Shown piece after piece: positions 10,291 through 18,544 of a DNA stretch of 64,000 nucleotides; position 1 is the first letter of the stretch, and each line of letters opens with the position of its first letter. This DNA comes from Poseidonocella sedimentorum (GTDB lineage Bacteria > Pseudomonadota > Alphaproteobacteria > Rhodobacterales > Rhodobacteraceae): assembly GCF_900116005.1 (NCBI RefSeq), contig NZ_FOYI01000007.1, positions 1 to 64,000 on the forward strand. Direction: 5' to 3'. The notes below the pieces were generated by a model that had not been told where the DNA came from, made no database searches, and saw only the letters and a list, made by a program, of their open reading frames with translations. The translations under genes were made by a program, and so were the position numbers.

Positions 10291-11250
10291 TCAGACGTTC
10301 AGCGGATGAAAGCAGGCCGCCTGCGACGCCGTGCCGAGCGGCGTGAGCCGGGGCGTTTCCGTCCGGCATCGCGCGCTTGCCCGGGTGCAGCGATTGGCAA
10401 AGGCGCATCCCGGCGGCGGCTTGAGCGGATCGGGCAGTTCGGTGCCCTTGGCCTCGGGCGCCGCGAGGGGGCGGCCGACCTGCGGCGCGCTCTGCGCCAG
10501 CAGCTCCGTGTAGGGGTGTTTGGGGGCGGAAAACACCTCCTCCGCCGGGCCGATTTCCACCACCGCGCCGAAATAGAGCACCGCGATCCGGTCACTCACG
10601 GCTTCGACCACGGCGAGGTCGTGGCTGATGAAGAGATAGGTGAGGCCGAATTGGGCGCGCAGGTCCGCCAGCAGGTTGAGCACCTGCGCCTGCACCGAGA
10701 CATCGAGGGCGGAGACGGGCTCGTCGAGGATGAGGATGCGCGCCTCTGCCGCGAGCGCCCGGGCGATCCCAATGCGCTGCGCCTGCCCGCCGGAGAACTC
10801 GTGCGGGTAGCGGCTCAGGAATTCCGCCCGCAGGTTGACGCTGTCGAAGATCTCCAGAATGCGCGCCTCGCGGTCGCGGGCGGGCATGTGGTGGAGGTGG
10901 CGCAGGGGGGCGTCCATGATCTGGCGGATGGTCTTGCGCGGGTTGAGCGAGGAGATCGGATCCTGAAAGACGTATTGGATGCGCCGACCGAAGACCGCCG
11001 GGTCAGCGGTATCGAGCGCGGCCCCCTCGATCTCGATGCGGCCCGTTGTCGGCTCCAGCAGCCCGACCAGCATCCGCGCCAATGTCGACTTGCCGCACCC
11101 GGATTCGCCGACGATGCCGAGCGTTTCACCCTGCGCGACGGTGAGCGAGAGCGGGTGGACGGCCTTGACCGAAGCTTTGGGGCGGCCAAACAGCGAGCGG
11201 CCCACGGGGAAGGTCTTCGACAGGTCGGTGATCCTGAGGGCCGTGGTCAT
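10291..11250 (-). CDS. Oligopeptide-type ABC importer ATPase (OppF/DppF-like)
   Basis: 319 residues from ATG 11250, which overlaps the stop of the upstream fusion gene (ATGA). The NBD is canonical: GESGCGKST, Q-loop YVFQDPISSLNP, FSGGQAQR, ILILDEPVSALD, FISHDLAVV. The C-terminal oligopeptide-ATPase extension carries the cysteine-containing GCAFANRC and ACFHPL segments typical of Opp/Dpp ATPases that bind an iron-sulphur cluster. It converges on the lacI-family gene with only 4 bases between stops. It partners the ATPase half of the next gene. Confidence 0.92.
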   Translation of the reverse strand: MTTALRITDLSKTFPVGRSLFGRPKASVKAVHPLSLTVAQGETLGIVGESGCGKSTLARMLVGLLEPTTGRIEIEGAALDTADPAVFGRRIQYVFQDPISSLNPRKTIRQIMDAPLRHLHHMPARDREARILEIFDSVNLRAEFLSRYPHEFSGGQAQRIGIARALAAEARILILDEPVSALDVSVQAQVLNLLADLRAQFGLTYLFISHDLAVVEAVSDRIAVLYFGAVVEIGPAEEVFSAPKHPYTELLAQSAPQVGRPLAAPEAKGTELPDPLKPPPGCAFANRCTRASARCRTETPRLTPLGTASQAACFHPLNV

Positions 11251-13136
11251 GAGGCGTGCTCCTGCTCGGTGCCGACCGGGTGCAGACAGCGGACGGATTG
11301 CGCAGCGAGGGGCGCGAGCGGGATGTCGCCCGCGCGGCAATCGGGGCGGGTGCGGTCGCAGCGGTCCGCGAAGGCGCAGCCCTCGGGCAGAGCGTCGACC
11401 ACCGGCGGCAGGCCCGGGATCGCCTCCAGCCGCCGCTTGCCGCCGCCGAGCTCGGGCACGCAGGCCATGAGCCGCGCGGTGTAGGGGTGGCGCGGCGCCG
11501 ACAGGATCGCGCGCATCGGCCCCTCCTCTACGATGCGCCCCGCATACATGACCGCCACCCGGTCACAAAGCTGGGCGACAACGCCGAAATCATGGGTGAT
11601 GAAGACGATGGCAAGCCCGCGCGAGCGGCGCAGATCGTCGAGGATGGAGAGCACCTGCGCCTGCACGGTCACATCGAGCGCGGTGGTGGGCTCATCAGCA
11701 ATGATGATGTCGGGATCGTTGGCCAGCGCCATGGCGATGCCGACCCGCTGGCGCATCCCGCCGGACATCTCGTGGGGGTAGTCGGAAATCCGCTGTTCGG
11801 GATTGGGGATGCGTACCGCATCGAGCAACTCGATGGCGCGGACGCGGCCCTCGGTGCGGGAGATCGGGCGGTGGGCGCGGATCGCCTCGATGAGTTGGTC
11901 GCCGACCCGGTAGAGCGGGTGCAGGGTCGAGAGCGGATCCTGGAAGATATAGGCCACGCGGCGGCCGCGCATGTCGCGCAGGCGCCGGTAAGGCGCGCCG
12001 ATGAGGTCTTCGCCGTCCAGATAGGCCGCGCCGCCGGTGATCACCCCGGGCGGCGAGGCGACGAGCCCCATGATCGACAGCGCCGTGACCGACTTGCCCG
12101 AGCCGCTCTCGCCGATGATGCCGAGGCATTCGCCGGGCTCTACGTGCAGATCCACCCCGCCGACTGCGCGGTAGACCCGGCCCCGCACGTGAAACTGGGT
12201 CTCAAGTGCACGAACATTCAAAAGGCTGTCCCCGGACTTTTCACCATGGTCGGGGATGCTTTGACGATCCACGCGGGTCGTCGCCATGGGTCTCGACAGG
12301 GCGCCGCTCTTTAGCCGCGGGTCGAGCGCATCGCGCACCCCGTCGCCCAGCAGGTTGATCGCCATGACGATCACGAGGATCATGAGCCCCGGCACCACGG
12401 AGGTATGGGGATGGGTGATGAGCGCCGAGCGCGCCTCGCCCAGCATGGAGCCGAGATCGGCTTGCGGCGGCTGCGAGCCGAGTCCGAGGAAGGAGAGCCC
12501 CGCGGTCTCGAGGATCATCCAGCCGATGGTCGTCGACATGGCGATGACGATGACCGGGACCACATTGGGCAGGATTTCCGACAGGATGATGCGCGGGTTG
12601 GAGAGCCCCGCCAGGCGGGCGGCCTGAACGAATTCGGTGTTGGCGATGCCGACGGTGATGCCGCGGATGTTGCGCGCGAAAAAGGGCACGTTGACCGCCG
12701 CGACAGCGATGAGCGCATTGAGGAGCCCCGGCCCGAGGGCGGCGACGATGGCGAGCGCGAGCAGGATGTAGGGAAAGGCCATGAGCATGTCGACGCCGCG
12801 CATGATGACATTGTCGATGCGCCCGCCGTAGAACCCCGCGATGATGCCGATGGCCGCGCCGATGGTGGCCGCGATGAGCGCCGCGGCGATACCCACCGCG
12901 AGCGACAGCCGCGTGCCCCAGAGGAGCCGGGAGAGCAGATCGCGGCCCAAGTGGTCCGTGCCCAGCAGCGCGCCGTCCGAGAGCGCCGGGCGGAAGCGGT
13001 TCGAGGTGTCGGTCACGTCCGGGTCAGCCAGCGGCAGGAGCGGCGTGACGAGCGCGAGCAGGACGACGAGCGACAGCACGATCCCGCCCGCGAGCGCCAG
13101 CCGGTTGCGGGCCAGCAGGCGAAAGAAGGCCGTCAC
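11247..13136 (-). CDS. Fused ABC permease-ATPase (OppC-OppD type)
   Basis: One 629-residue polypeptide combining a DppC-like permease (residues about 1-285, EAA-type loop [20 protein letters not shown]) with a DppD-like ATPase (from about residue 300). The linker is short and charged ([20 protein letters not shown]). ATPase motifs are intact: [48 protein letters not shown], and the cysteine-rich C-terminal oligopeptide domain. The GTG start at 13136 overlaps the stop of the upstream permease as GTGA. Permease/ATPase fusions of this kind are known in peptide and nickel importers. The reading frame is continuous with no sign of a frameshift artefact. Confidence 0.9.
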   Translation of the reverse strand: MTAFFRLLARNRLALAGGIVLSLVVLLALVTPLLPLADPDVTDTSNRFRPALSDGALLGTDHLGRDLLSRLLWGTRLSLAVGIAAALIAATIGAAIGIIAGFYGGRIDNVIMRGVDMLMAFPYILLALAIVAALGPGLLNALIAVAAVNVPFFARNIRGITVGIANTEFVQAARLAGLSNPRIILSEILPNVVPVIVIAMSTTIGWMILETAGLSFLGLGSQPPQADLGSMLGEARSALITHPHTSVVPGLMILVIVMAINLLGDGVRDALDPRLKSGALSRPMATTRVDRQSIPDHGEKSGDSLLNVRALETQFHVRGRVYRAVGGVDLHVEPGECLGIIGESGSGKSVTALSIMGLVASPPGVITGGAAYLDGEDLIGAPYRRLRDMRGRRVAYIFQDPLSTLHPLYRVGDQLIEAIRAHRPISRTEGRVRAIELLDAVRIPNPEQRISDYPHEMSGGMRQRVGIAMALANDPDIIIADEPTTALDVTVQAQVLSILDDLRRSRGLAIVFITHDFGVVAQLCDRVAVMYAGRIVEEGPMRAILSAPRHPYTARLMACVPELGGGKRRLEAIPGLPPVVDALPEGCAFADRCDRTRPDCRAGDIPLAPLAAQSVRCLHPVGTEQEHAS

Positions 13137-14080
13137 GTCTTGATCCTCGGATCGAGCAGGCTCTGGGCCACGTCGACGGCGATGTTGAAGAGCACGTAGC
13201 AGGCGGCGACAAAAACGACGCCCCCCTGCACCAGCAGAAGATCGCGCTTGAGGATCGCGTCGACCAGCATCCGGCCCACGCCGGGCCATTGGAAGACCAT
13301 CTCGATGTAGACCGCGCCGGAGAGGACGAAGCCGGCCTGAATGCCGAGCACCGGGATGATCGCCACCATCGCCGCCTTGAGCGCGTGGCGCCAGATGACG
13401 CCGCGCTCATGCACGCCCTTGGCCCGCGCGGTGCGGATGAAATCCTGTCGCAGGACCTCTAGCATCGCCGAGCGCGAAAGCCGCGCGATGACCCCCGTCG
13501 CCACCACCGCGAGCGCGGTGGCCGGCATCGCCAGATGGGACAGCAGGACGCCAAGCGTCCGGTCGCCATAGATCGGCCACATGCCCGACACCGGGAACCA
13601 GCGCAGGTTCACGGCGAAGAAGAGGATCATCATCATCCCGAGGAAAAACGACGGGATCGAGATGCCGAGCAGCACCGCGAAGGTGATCGCCTTGTCGGCC
13701 AGCCCGTATTGATTGGCGGCCGATACCACCCCCGCCGCGACGCCAAGCACCGCGCAGACCAAGAAGGCCACCCCGGCGAGCACGAGCGTTGCGTTGAAGC
13801 GCTCCAGCACCTCGTCGAGCACCGGGCGGTTGAGCGCGAAAGAGGTGCCGAAATCGCCGGTGAGCATGTTGCCGAGCCAGATGAAATATTGCTGGACCAA
13901 GGATTTATCGAGGCCGAGATCGCGGTTGAGCTTCTCGACGTTTTCCGGCGTCGCATAGCTGCCGAGGATCGCCGTCGCCGGATCGCCGGGGATGAGCGCC
14001 ATGATCAGGAAGACGATGACGGAGATGCCCAAGAGCACCGGGATCGCCGAGAGAAGCCGCTTGAGGATGTAGCCGGTCAC
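13133..14080 (-). CDS. Oligopeptide-type ABC importer permease (OppB/DppB-like)
   Basis: 315-residue inner-membrane permease beginning MTGYILKRLLSAIPVLLGISVIVFLIM, the characteristic first helix of DppB proteins, followed by the ALIPGDPA motif and a conserved EAA loop (IRTARAKGVHERGVIWRHAL). It ends SLLDPRIKT, also family-typical. It is coupled by GTGA to the fused permease-ATPase, with which it forms the translocation pore. Confidence 0.93.
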   Translation of the reverse strand: MTGYILKRLLSAIPVLLGISVIVFLIMALIPGDPATAILGSYATPENVEKLNRDLGLDKSLVQQYFIWLGNMLTGDFGTSFALNRPVLDEVLERFNATLVLAGVAFLVCAVLGVAAGVVSAANQYGLADKAITFAVLLGISIPSFFLGMMMILFFAVNLRWFPVSGMWPIYGDRTLGVLLSHLAMPATALAVVATGVIARLSRSAMLEVLRQDFIRTARAKGVHERGVIWRHALKAAMVAIIPVLGIQAGFVLSGAVYIEMVFQWPGVGRMLVDAILKRDLLLVQGGVVFVAACYVLFNIAVDVAQSLLDPRIKT

Positions 14081-14107
14081 CTTGCGCTCCTTTCGCTGCT
14101 CGGTCTG

Positions 14108-14143
14108 GGCGGCGGGGCGCGCCGTGCTGGCCGCCCCGCCGCC
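14108..14143 (-). other. 12-bp stem hairpin after binding-protein gene
   Basis: GGCGGCGGGGCG at 14108-14119 pairs with CGCCCCGCCGCC at 14132-14143 across a 12-base loop, between the binding-protein stop and the permease start. As in the sugar importer at 7610, it probably lowers read-through into the membrane genes or stabilises upstream mRNA; function inferred from position. Confidence 0.5.
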
Positions 14144-14149
14144 ATTGCT

Positions 14150-15727
14150 TCAGTTCTTCACCACCTCGTCGAGCAGCAGGAAGAAGGACGGCTGCAGCGC
14201 AAAGCCCTCCACCCGGTCGCTCGTGACGGCGTTCTGCTTCCAGTTGGCCACGAAGACCCAAGGCGCGTCTTCCTGAACGATGGTCTGCATCTCGCGGTAG
14301 AGCCGCGCGCGCTCGTCTTGATCCGTCGCCACGCGGGCCGCTTCGAGCAGCGCGTCAACCTCGGGGTTGGAGTAATAGCCCGAGTTGAACCCGCCCTTGT
14401 CGGGCCAGGCTTCGGTGCGCAGCGCGAGGAAGGGGAGCGTGTCGGGGTCATTGGTCATCCAGGCCATTTCGGCCATGTCCGCCTTGCCCTCCAGCCCGGG
14501 GTTCACCTCGCCGAGGAAAGTGTTCCACTCGTAGGTCTCGATCGTCACGTCGAAGCCCACGGCCTCCAGATCGGCCTGAATCGCCGTGCCCATGGCGATC
14601 GGATCGAGCATGCCCGAGCCGCCTTCGGTCACGTAGAACGTCAGCTCCGCGCCCTCGGCCCCGGCCTCGGCCAAGAGCGCGCGCGCCTTGTCCGGATCGA
14701 AGGGATAGGGCTCCAGATCGGGGTTGTAGGCCCAGGCGAAGGCGGGCGGCGTCGGCCCGGCGGCGACCTCGGCGGTGCCTTCCAGCACCTCGTTCACCAG
14801 CGCTTCCTTGTTGACCGCGTAATTCGCCGCTTGCCGGACGCGCACATCGGCGAAGGGCCCCTCCTTGGCGTTGAGGATCAGGAACCAGACATGCGGGCCG
14901 GCCTGTTCATGCAGGGTGTAGGCATCGCCCTGAAACTCCGACAGCGCCACGGGGGGCACCTCGACCATGAGGTCGATCCCGCCCGCGAGCATCTCGGCGG
15001 TGCGGGTGTTGGCATCGGTGATCGGGCGGAAGACCACGGCCTGAAGCTCCGGCGCGCCGTCCCAGTAATCGGGGTTGGCCTCGATCACGACCGCCTCATT
15101 CGAGCGCCATTCCGCGAAGGTGAAGGGCCCCGTGCCCGAGGGGTTGCGCCCAAACTCCGCGCCATGCTCGGCCACGGCCGCGGGCGAGACGATGAGCCCA
15201 GTGGGATAGGCGAGGTTGGACAGGAACGGCGCGTAAGGGCCATTGAGCGTGAATTGCACGGTCATCTCGTCCACCACCTCGGTCGAGACCACCGAGGAGA
15301 AGAAGAAGGAGAGCGGGAAGGGGCCGGTGTCGTGAAACGGGTGATCCTCGCTCAGCATCCGGTCGAAGTTGAACTTGACCGCCTCGGCGTTGAAGGGCGT
15401 GCCGTCGTGGAAGCTCACCCCTTCGCGCAGGCTGAAGGTATAGACCGTGCCGTCCTCGCTGATGTCCCAATCGGTCGCGAGCGCCGGCTCTACCTCCAGC
15501 GTCCCGTCCTTGTAGCGCACCAGCCCGTCATAGACGTTCATCAGGATGCGGAAATCGTTGACCGCGGTGACCGCCGCCGGGTCGAGCGCCTTGGGCTCGG
15601 CGATCTGGCCAACGATCAGGACGCCCGGCGGCGTCTGCGCCAATGCGCCGCCAGAGGCCCCCAGCGTGAGGGCGAGCGCAGTGCCGGCCGCCAGAAGGCC
15701 CCGGCGGGTGGCATAAAAGAGTGACAT
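14150..15727 (-). CDS. Oligopeptide-type periplasmic binding protein (SBP family 5)
   Basis: 525 residues with a signal peptide (ATRRGLLAAGTALALTLGAS, ending ALAQ) that contains an RR pair and might be Tat- or Sec-directed. The body has the family-5 hallmarks: LDPAAVTAVNDFRILMNVYDGL, VSFHDGTPFNAEAVKFNFDR, and NPSGTGPFTFAEW. An AGGAGAGG precedes the ATG at 15727. First gene of the importer operon, divergent from the DUF1028 gene. Ligands for this family range from peptides to opines and heterocycles, so the substrate cannot be read from sequence. Confidence 0.9.
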   Translation of the reverse strand: MSLFYATRRGLLAAGTALALTLGASGGALAQTPPGVLIVGQIAEPKALDPAAVTAVNDFRILMNVYDGLVRYKDGTLEVEPALATDWDISEDGTVYTFSLREGVSFHDGTPFNAEAVKFNFDRMLSEDHPFHDTGPFPLSFFFSSVVSTEVVDEMTVQFTLNGPYAPFLSNLAYPTGLIVSPAAVAEHGAEFGRNPSGTGPFTFAEWRSNEAVVIEANPDYWDGAPELQAVVFRPITDANTRTAEMLAGGIDLMVEVPPVALSEFQGDAYTLHEQAGPHVWFLILNAKEGPFADVRVRQAANYAVNKEALVNEVLEGTAEVAAGPTPPAFAWAYNPDLEPYPFDPDKARALLAEAGAEGAELTFYVTEGGSGMLDPIAMGTAIQADLEAVGFDVTIETYEWNTFLGEVNPGLEGKADMAEMAWMTNDPDTLPFLALRTEAWPDKGGFNSGYYSNPEVDALLEAARVATDQDERARLYREMQTIVQEDAPWVFVANWKQNAVTSDRVEGFALQPSFFLLLDEVVKN

Positions 15728-15758
15728 GTCGTTTTCCTCTCCTGTTGTTTCGTCATTT

Positions 15759-15774
15759 ATTTATCATGATAAAT
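15759..15774. promoter_or_regulatory. Perfect 16-bp palindrome ATTTATCATGATAAAT, candidate GntR/FCD operator
   Basis: A perfect 16-bp AT-rich palindrome sits 32 bases upstream of the peptide-binding-protein start, between that gene and the divergent DUF1028 gene. The GntR/FCD regulator gene at 16503-17270 is the nearest regulator and the obvious candidate to bind it. Position close to the start suits repression. Confidence 0.65.
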
Positions 15775-15786
15775 TGCATCAGGCCA

Positions 15787-15803
15787 AATTGTCATGATAA
15801 ATT
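15787..15803. promoter_or_regulatory. Second operator-like copy AATTGTCATGATAAATT
   Basis: This site shares the 12-base core TCATGATAAATT with the palindrome at 15759-15774, and the two cores start exactly 28 bases apart. Its left arm is imperfect. It lies 28 bases upstream of the DUF1028 start codon, so the pair could control both divergent transcripts. Confidence 0.6.
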
Positions 15804-15830
15804 CAAGCCTGACGATGGCTGGAGCCCCAG

Positions 15831-16502
15831 ATGACGATTTCGATCCTCGCATTCGACGAAAAAACCGGCGCTTACGGCGGGGCGGCCACAACGGGCAGTC
15901 TTTGCGTCGGGGGCTGGGTGTTGCGGGGCGATGCGCGGGCGGGGCTTACGGCGTCGCAAGGCTCGCTCCCGAGCACGATGTGGGGGGGCGATGTGCTTGA
16001 GCTGATGCACGGCGGGATGGCGGCGGAGTCGGCGGTGCAGGCGGTCGTCATGGCCGATACCGGGCGCGCCGAACGTCAGCTTTCGGCCCTCGATCCCGGC
16101 GGCCAGACAGCCACTTTCACCGGAGACAACAGCCTGCCCACGGCGGGCACCCGGCAGGCGCGGCACGTGGTGGTCGCGGGAAATCTGCTGGCCTCGGAGG
16201 CCGTGCTCGATGCCTGCATCGACGGGTTCGCCGCCGCCGCGGGCCCGCTCGATCTGCGCCTTCTTGCGGCGCTTGATGCCGCGGACCGCGCGGGGGGCGA
16301 CAGCCGCGGACTTCTCTCCGCCGCGCTGCTCATGGTGGCGCGCGACAGTGCGCCCCTGAGCCTTCGCATCGACCATTCGGACACCCCGCTTGAGGCCCTC
16401 ACCACGCTCCATCGCCACGCGACCACGGGCGATTATGCCCGCTGGGCCGCCCATGTCCCGACCCTGGACGATCCGCAGGCCGCGACGCCGTTTCCCGGCT
16501 GA
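15831..16502 (+). CDS. DUF1028 family protein (putative Ntn-hydrolase-like)
   Basis: 223 residues matching DUF1028: MTISILAFDEKTGAYGGAATTGSLCVGG at the N-terminus, ASQGSLPSTMWGGDVLELM, then a VVAGNLLASEAVLDA segment and GGDSRGLLSAALLMVA near residue 160. The family is predicted to have an Ntn-hydrolase fold, but to my knowledge its reaction is unproven. A GGAG lies 6 bases before ATG 15831. Its place opposite an oligopeptide-type importer and under the same putative operators suggests it processes the imported compound, perhaps an amide or peptide-like molecule. It ends one base before the convergent GntR gene stop. Confidence 0.8.
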   Translation: MTISILAFDEKTGAYGGAATTGSLCVGGWVLRGDARAGLTASQGSLPSTMWGGDVLELMHGGMAAESAVQAVVMADTGRAERQLSALDPGGQTATFTGDNSLPTAGTRQARHVVVAGNLLASEAVLDACIDGFAAAAGPLDLRLLAALDAADRAGGDSRGLLSAALLMVARDSAPLSLRIDHSDTPLEALTTLHRHATTGDYARWAAHVPTLDDPQAATPFPG

Positions 16503-17270
16503 TCACTCGGCGATGAACCGCTTGAGGACCTGCGCCTCCTGCGCCTCCATGAGCCCGCGCGCCATCTCCATATGGCTACGCATCACCGCGCGCGCGCCGG
16601 CGCCATCGCCTCGCCGCAGGGCCTCGATCAGCTCGATCTGATGCCGCCGCCCCTTGGCCCAAAGGTCGTGGTTGGGCGCCGCATAGAGCCGCTTGTAGAC
16701 CGTCAGATCGGTGAGGATCTGCGCCATGAACCCGATGAAAAAGCCCAAGAGCGCGTTGCCCCCGAAATCCGAGAGCCGGGCGTGAAACCTCAGCGAGGCC
16801 ACGTGTTGGCGGCGCTCTTCCTCGGCGCTCGTGGCGGCCTCGGCATAGCTTTCCATGATGGCTTCGAGCTCGGCCAGCTGCGCCTCGGTGAGCTGCCCTG
16901 CAAGGCTCGCGGCAAGCTCCGGCTCCAGCGCGATCCGGACCTGATAGATGTCGTCGATGCTCACGTCGCGGAAATAGAAGTAGTTGGCCAGCAGCGCCGT
17001 GGCCCGCTCGCGCGACACCGCGCCGACGAAACTGCCGCCCCCGGGGCCGGTTTTCGTCTCGACCAGCCCTTGCGCCTGCAAGAGCCGCATGGCCTCGCGG
17101 ATCGTCCCCTTGGACATGCCGAACTGTTCGATCAACGCGGCCTCGCCCGGGAGCCGGTCCCCCGGCTGGAGCCCGTGTTCCACGACCCAGTCCTTGATCG
17201 CCTCGGCCACGCGCAGCGGGCGCGACTGGCGGGCGCGGGTCTTGAGGTCGGGGGGCTCGCGTGCGGTCAT
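16503..17270 (-). CDS. GntR-family regulator, FadR/FCD subfamily
   Basis: 255 residues from ATG 17270 (MTAREPPDLKTRARQSRPL). The winged helix reads PGDRLPGEAALIEQFGMSKGTIREAMRLLQAQGLVETKTGPGGGSFV, classic GntR, followed by an all-helical FCD ligand domain (IYQVRIALEPELAASLA; LRFHARLSDFGGNALL; ELIEALRRGDGAGARAVMRSHM) that usually binds a metal and a carboxylate effector. It likely controls the adjacent importer and DUF1028 gene through the TCATGA palindromes at 15759-15803. A longer in-frame extension to 17456 is low-complexity and rejected. Confidence 0.92.
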   Translation of the reverse strand: MTAREPPDLKTRARQSRPLRVAEAIKDWVVEHGLQPGDRLPGEAALIEQFGMSKGTIREAMRLLQAQGLVETKTGPGGGSFVGAVSRERATALLANYFYFRDVSIDDIYQVRIALEPELAASLAGQLTEAQLAELEAIMESYAEAATSAEEERRQHVASLRFHARLSDFGGNALLGFFIGFMAQILTDLTVYKRLYAAPNHDLWAKGRRHQIELIEALRRGDGAGARAVMRSHMEMARGLMEAQEAQVLKRFIAE

Positions 17271-17521
17271 CGGCTTTCGGTCTTCGGCTCCTGTGTCGCC
17301 CCCTTGGGGCACTCGCGCTCGGGCGGTCCGCCAAGGAAGCCCGGACGGCGGGGGGAATTCAAGGCCAAGTTGCGCGCCCCGGTGCGCTGGCCGGTGCGGG
17401 CGGTCCGAGAGTCCGCGCCCCTGCCCCGGTATTCGGCGCGGGCATGACATCGCCATTGCGGGCTGCTATGGCCGCAAAAAGCGCGCGGCTCCGCCCCCCC
17501 CTCAAGCCCTGGATGCGACCC

Positions 17522-18544
17522 ATGTTCAAGACCCATGCCGAGCTGACGCAGCTCCCTTTCGAGACTTTGGCCCGAGCGTTGCGGGGGCTGGCGCAGGAAA
17601 CCGGTGCGACGGTGCTGGAGGACGGGGATGCGGCGCTGCGGCTCGAGGGGCCCCATGGCCGGTTCGGGATCCGCGCGCGCGGCGCGGGGCTGCGGATCGA
17701 GCTGGAGAGCGCGCGGCGCGATCATCTCGTCTCGCTGCGTGAGGGGCTGGCGGTGCAGGTTGCGGCGCTGAGCCCGGAGCTTGGCGCGGCGCTGCGGTGG
17801 GCGGAGCCGGTGGCGGGGGCCGAGGCCGGTGCGCTGCCGACGAATTTCCAGTTCGCGACCCTCAGCGAGAGCGCCCCCCTCGGGGCGGATTTCTGGCGCC
17901 TGACCCTGCGGCCCGACCGGCCCGAGGCCTTTGGGCCCGAGGCGATCCATTTCCGCTTCGCCCTGCCCGCGCCGGACAATGACGCTCCGGAGTGGCCGCG
18001 CCTGTCGGAAACCGGGGCCCTGCGCTGGCCGGAGGGGGACAAGGCGCTGCACCGCCCGGTCTATACCACGCGGGCGATAGCGGGCGGCGCGATGATCGTG
18101 GACATCTATCGCCACCCCGGCGGGCGGATGAGCGATTGGGCGGCGGGTGCGCGCCCGGGCGCGCGCGTGGCGTTGATCGGGCCCGGCGGTGCGGGGCTCG
18201 TCGCGGCGCAGGAACTGATCATGGGGGCCGATGAGACGGGCTATCCGGCGGTGGCGCGGATCGTCGAGGCCCTGCCCGAGGGCGCGCGCGCGACGGTGTT
18301 TTTGCGCAATCGCAGCGGGGCGCGGGATTACCCGATGCCCTCGCATCCGGGCCTTGACCTGCGCTGGTTCGCGCCGGGCGAGGATCTCGTGGGCGCGTTG
18401 GAGGCGCGGATCACGGACGCGCCCGGGAGTTATCTGTGGTTCGGCGGGCCCAAACGCGAGGTGGCGGCGCTGCGCGCGGGCGTTGCGCCGCTGGAACTCG
18501 GCAAGGGCCGGAGCTACCTCGCGGGGTTCTGGTCGGAGGGCTGA
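17522..18544 (+). CDS. Siderophore-interacting-type FAD reductase with N-terminal DUF2218
   Basis: 340 residues. Residues about 1-95 resemble DUF2218 (MFKTHAELTQLP start), followed by a FAD-binding_9/SIP reductase module: FRFALPAPDN region, RPVYTTRAI with VDIYRHPGGRMSDWA (flavin-binding), ARPGARVALIGPGG, and SYLWFGGPKREVAALR near the C-terminus. ViuB/YqjH-type proteins reduce ferric siderophores in the cytosol. No Fur-box-like sequence was seen in the 250-base gap upstream. A start 9 bases earlier (ATG 17513) is equally possible because no clear ribosome site precedes either. Its last 31 bases overlap the end of the convergent antiporter gene. Confidence 0.85.
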   Translation: MFKTHAELTQLPFETLARALRGLAQETGATVLEDGDAALRLEGPHGRFGIRARGAGLRIELESARRDHLVSLREGLAVQVAALSPELGAALRWAEPVAGAEAGALPTNFQFATLSESAPLGADFWRLTLRPDRPEAFGPEAIHFRFALPAPDNDAPEWPRLSETGALRWPEGDKALHRPVYTTRAIAGGAMIVDIYRHPGGRMSDWAAGARPGARVALIGPGGAGLVAAQELIMGADETGYPAVARIVEALPEGARATVFLRNRSGARDYPMPSHPGLDLRWFAPGEDLVGALEARITDAPGSYLWFGGPKREVAALRAGVAPLELGKGRSYLAGFWSEG

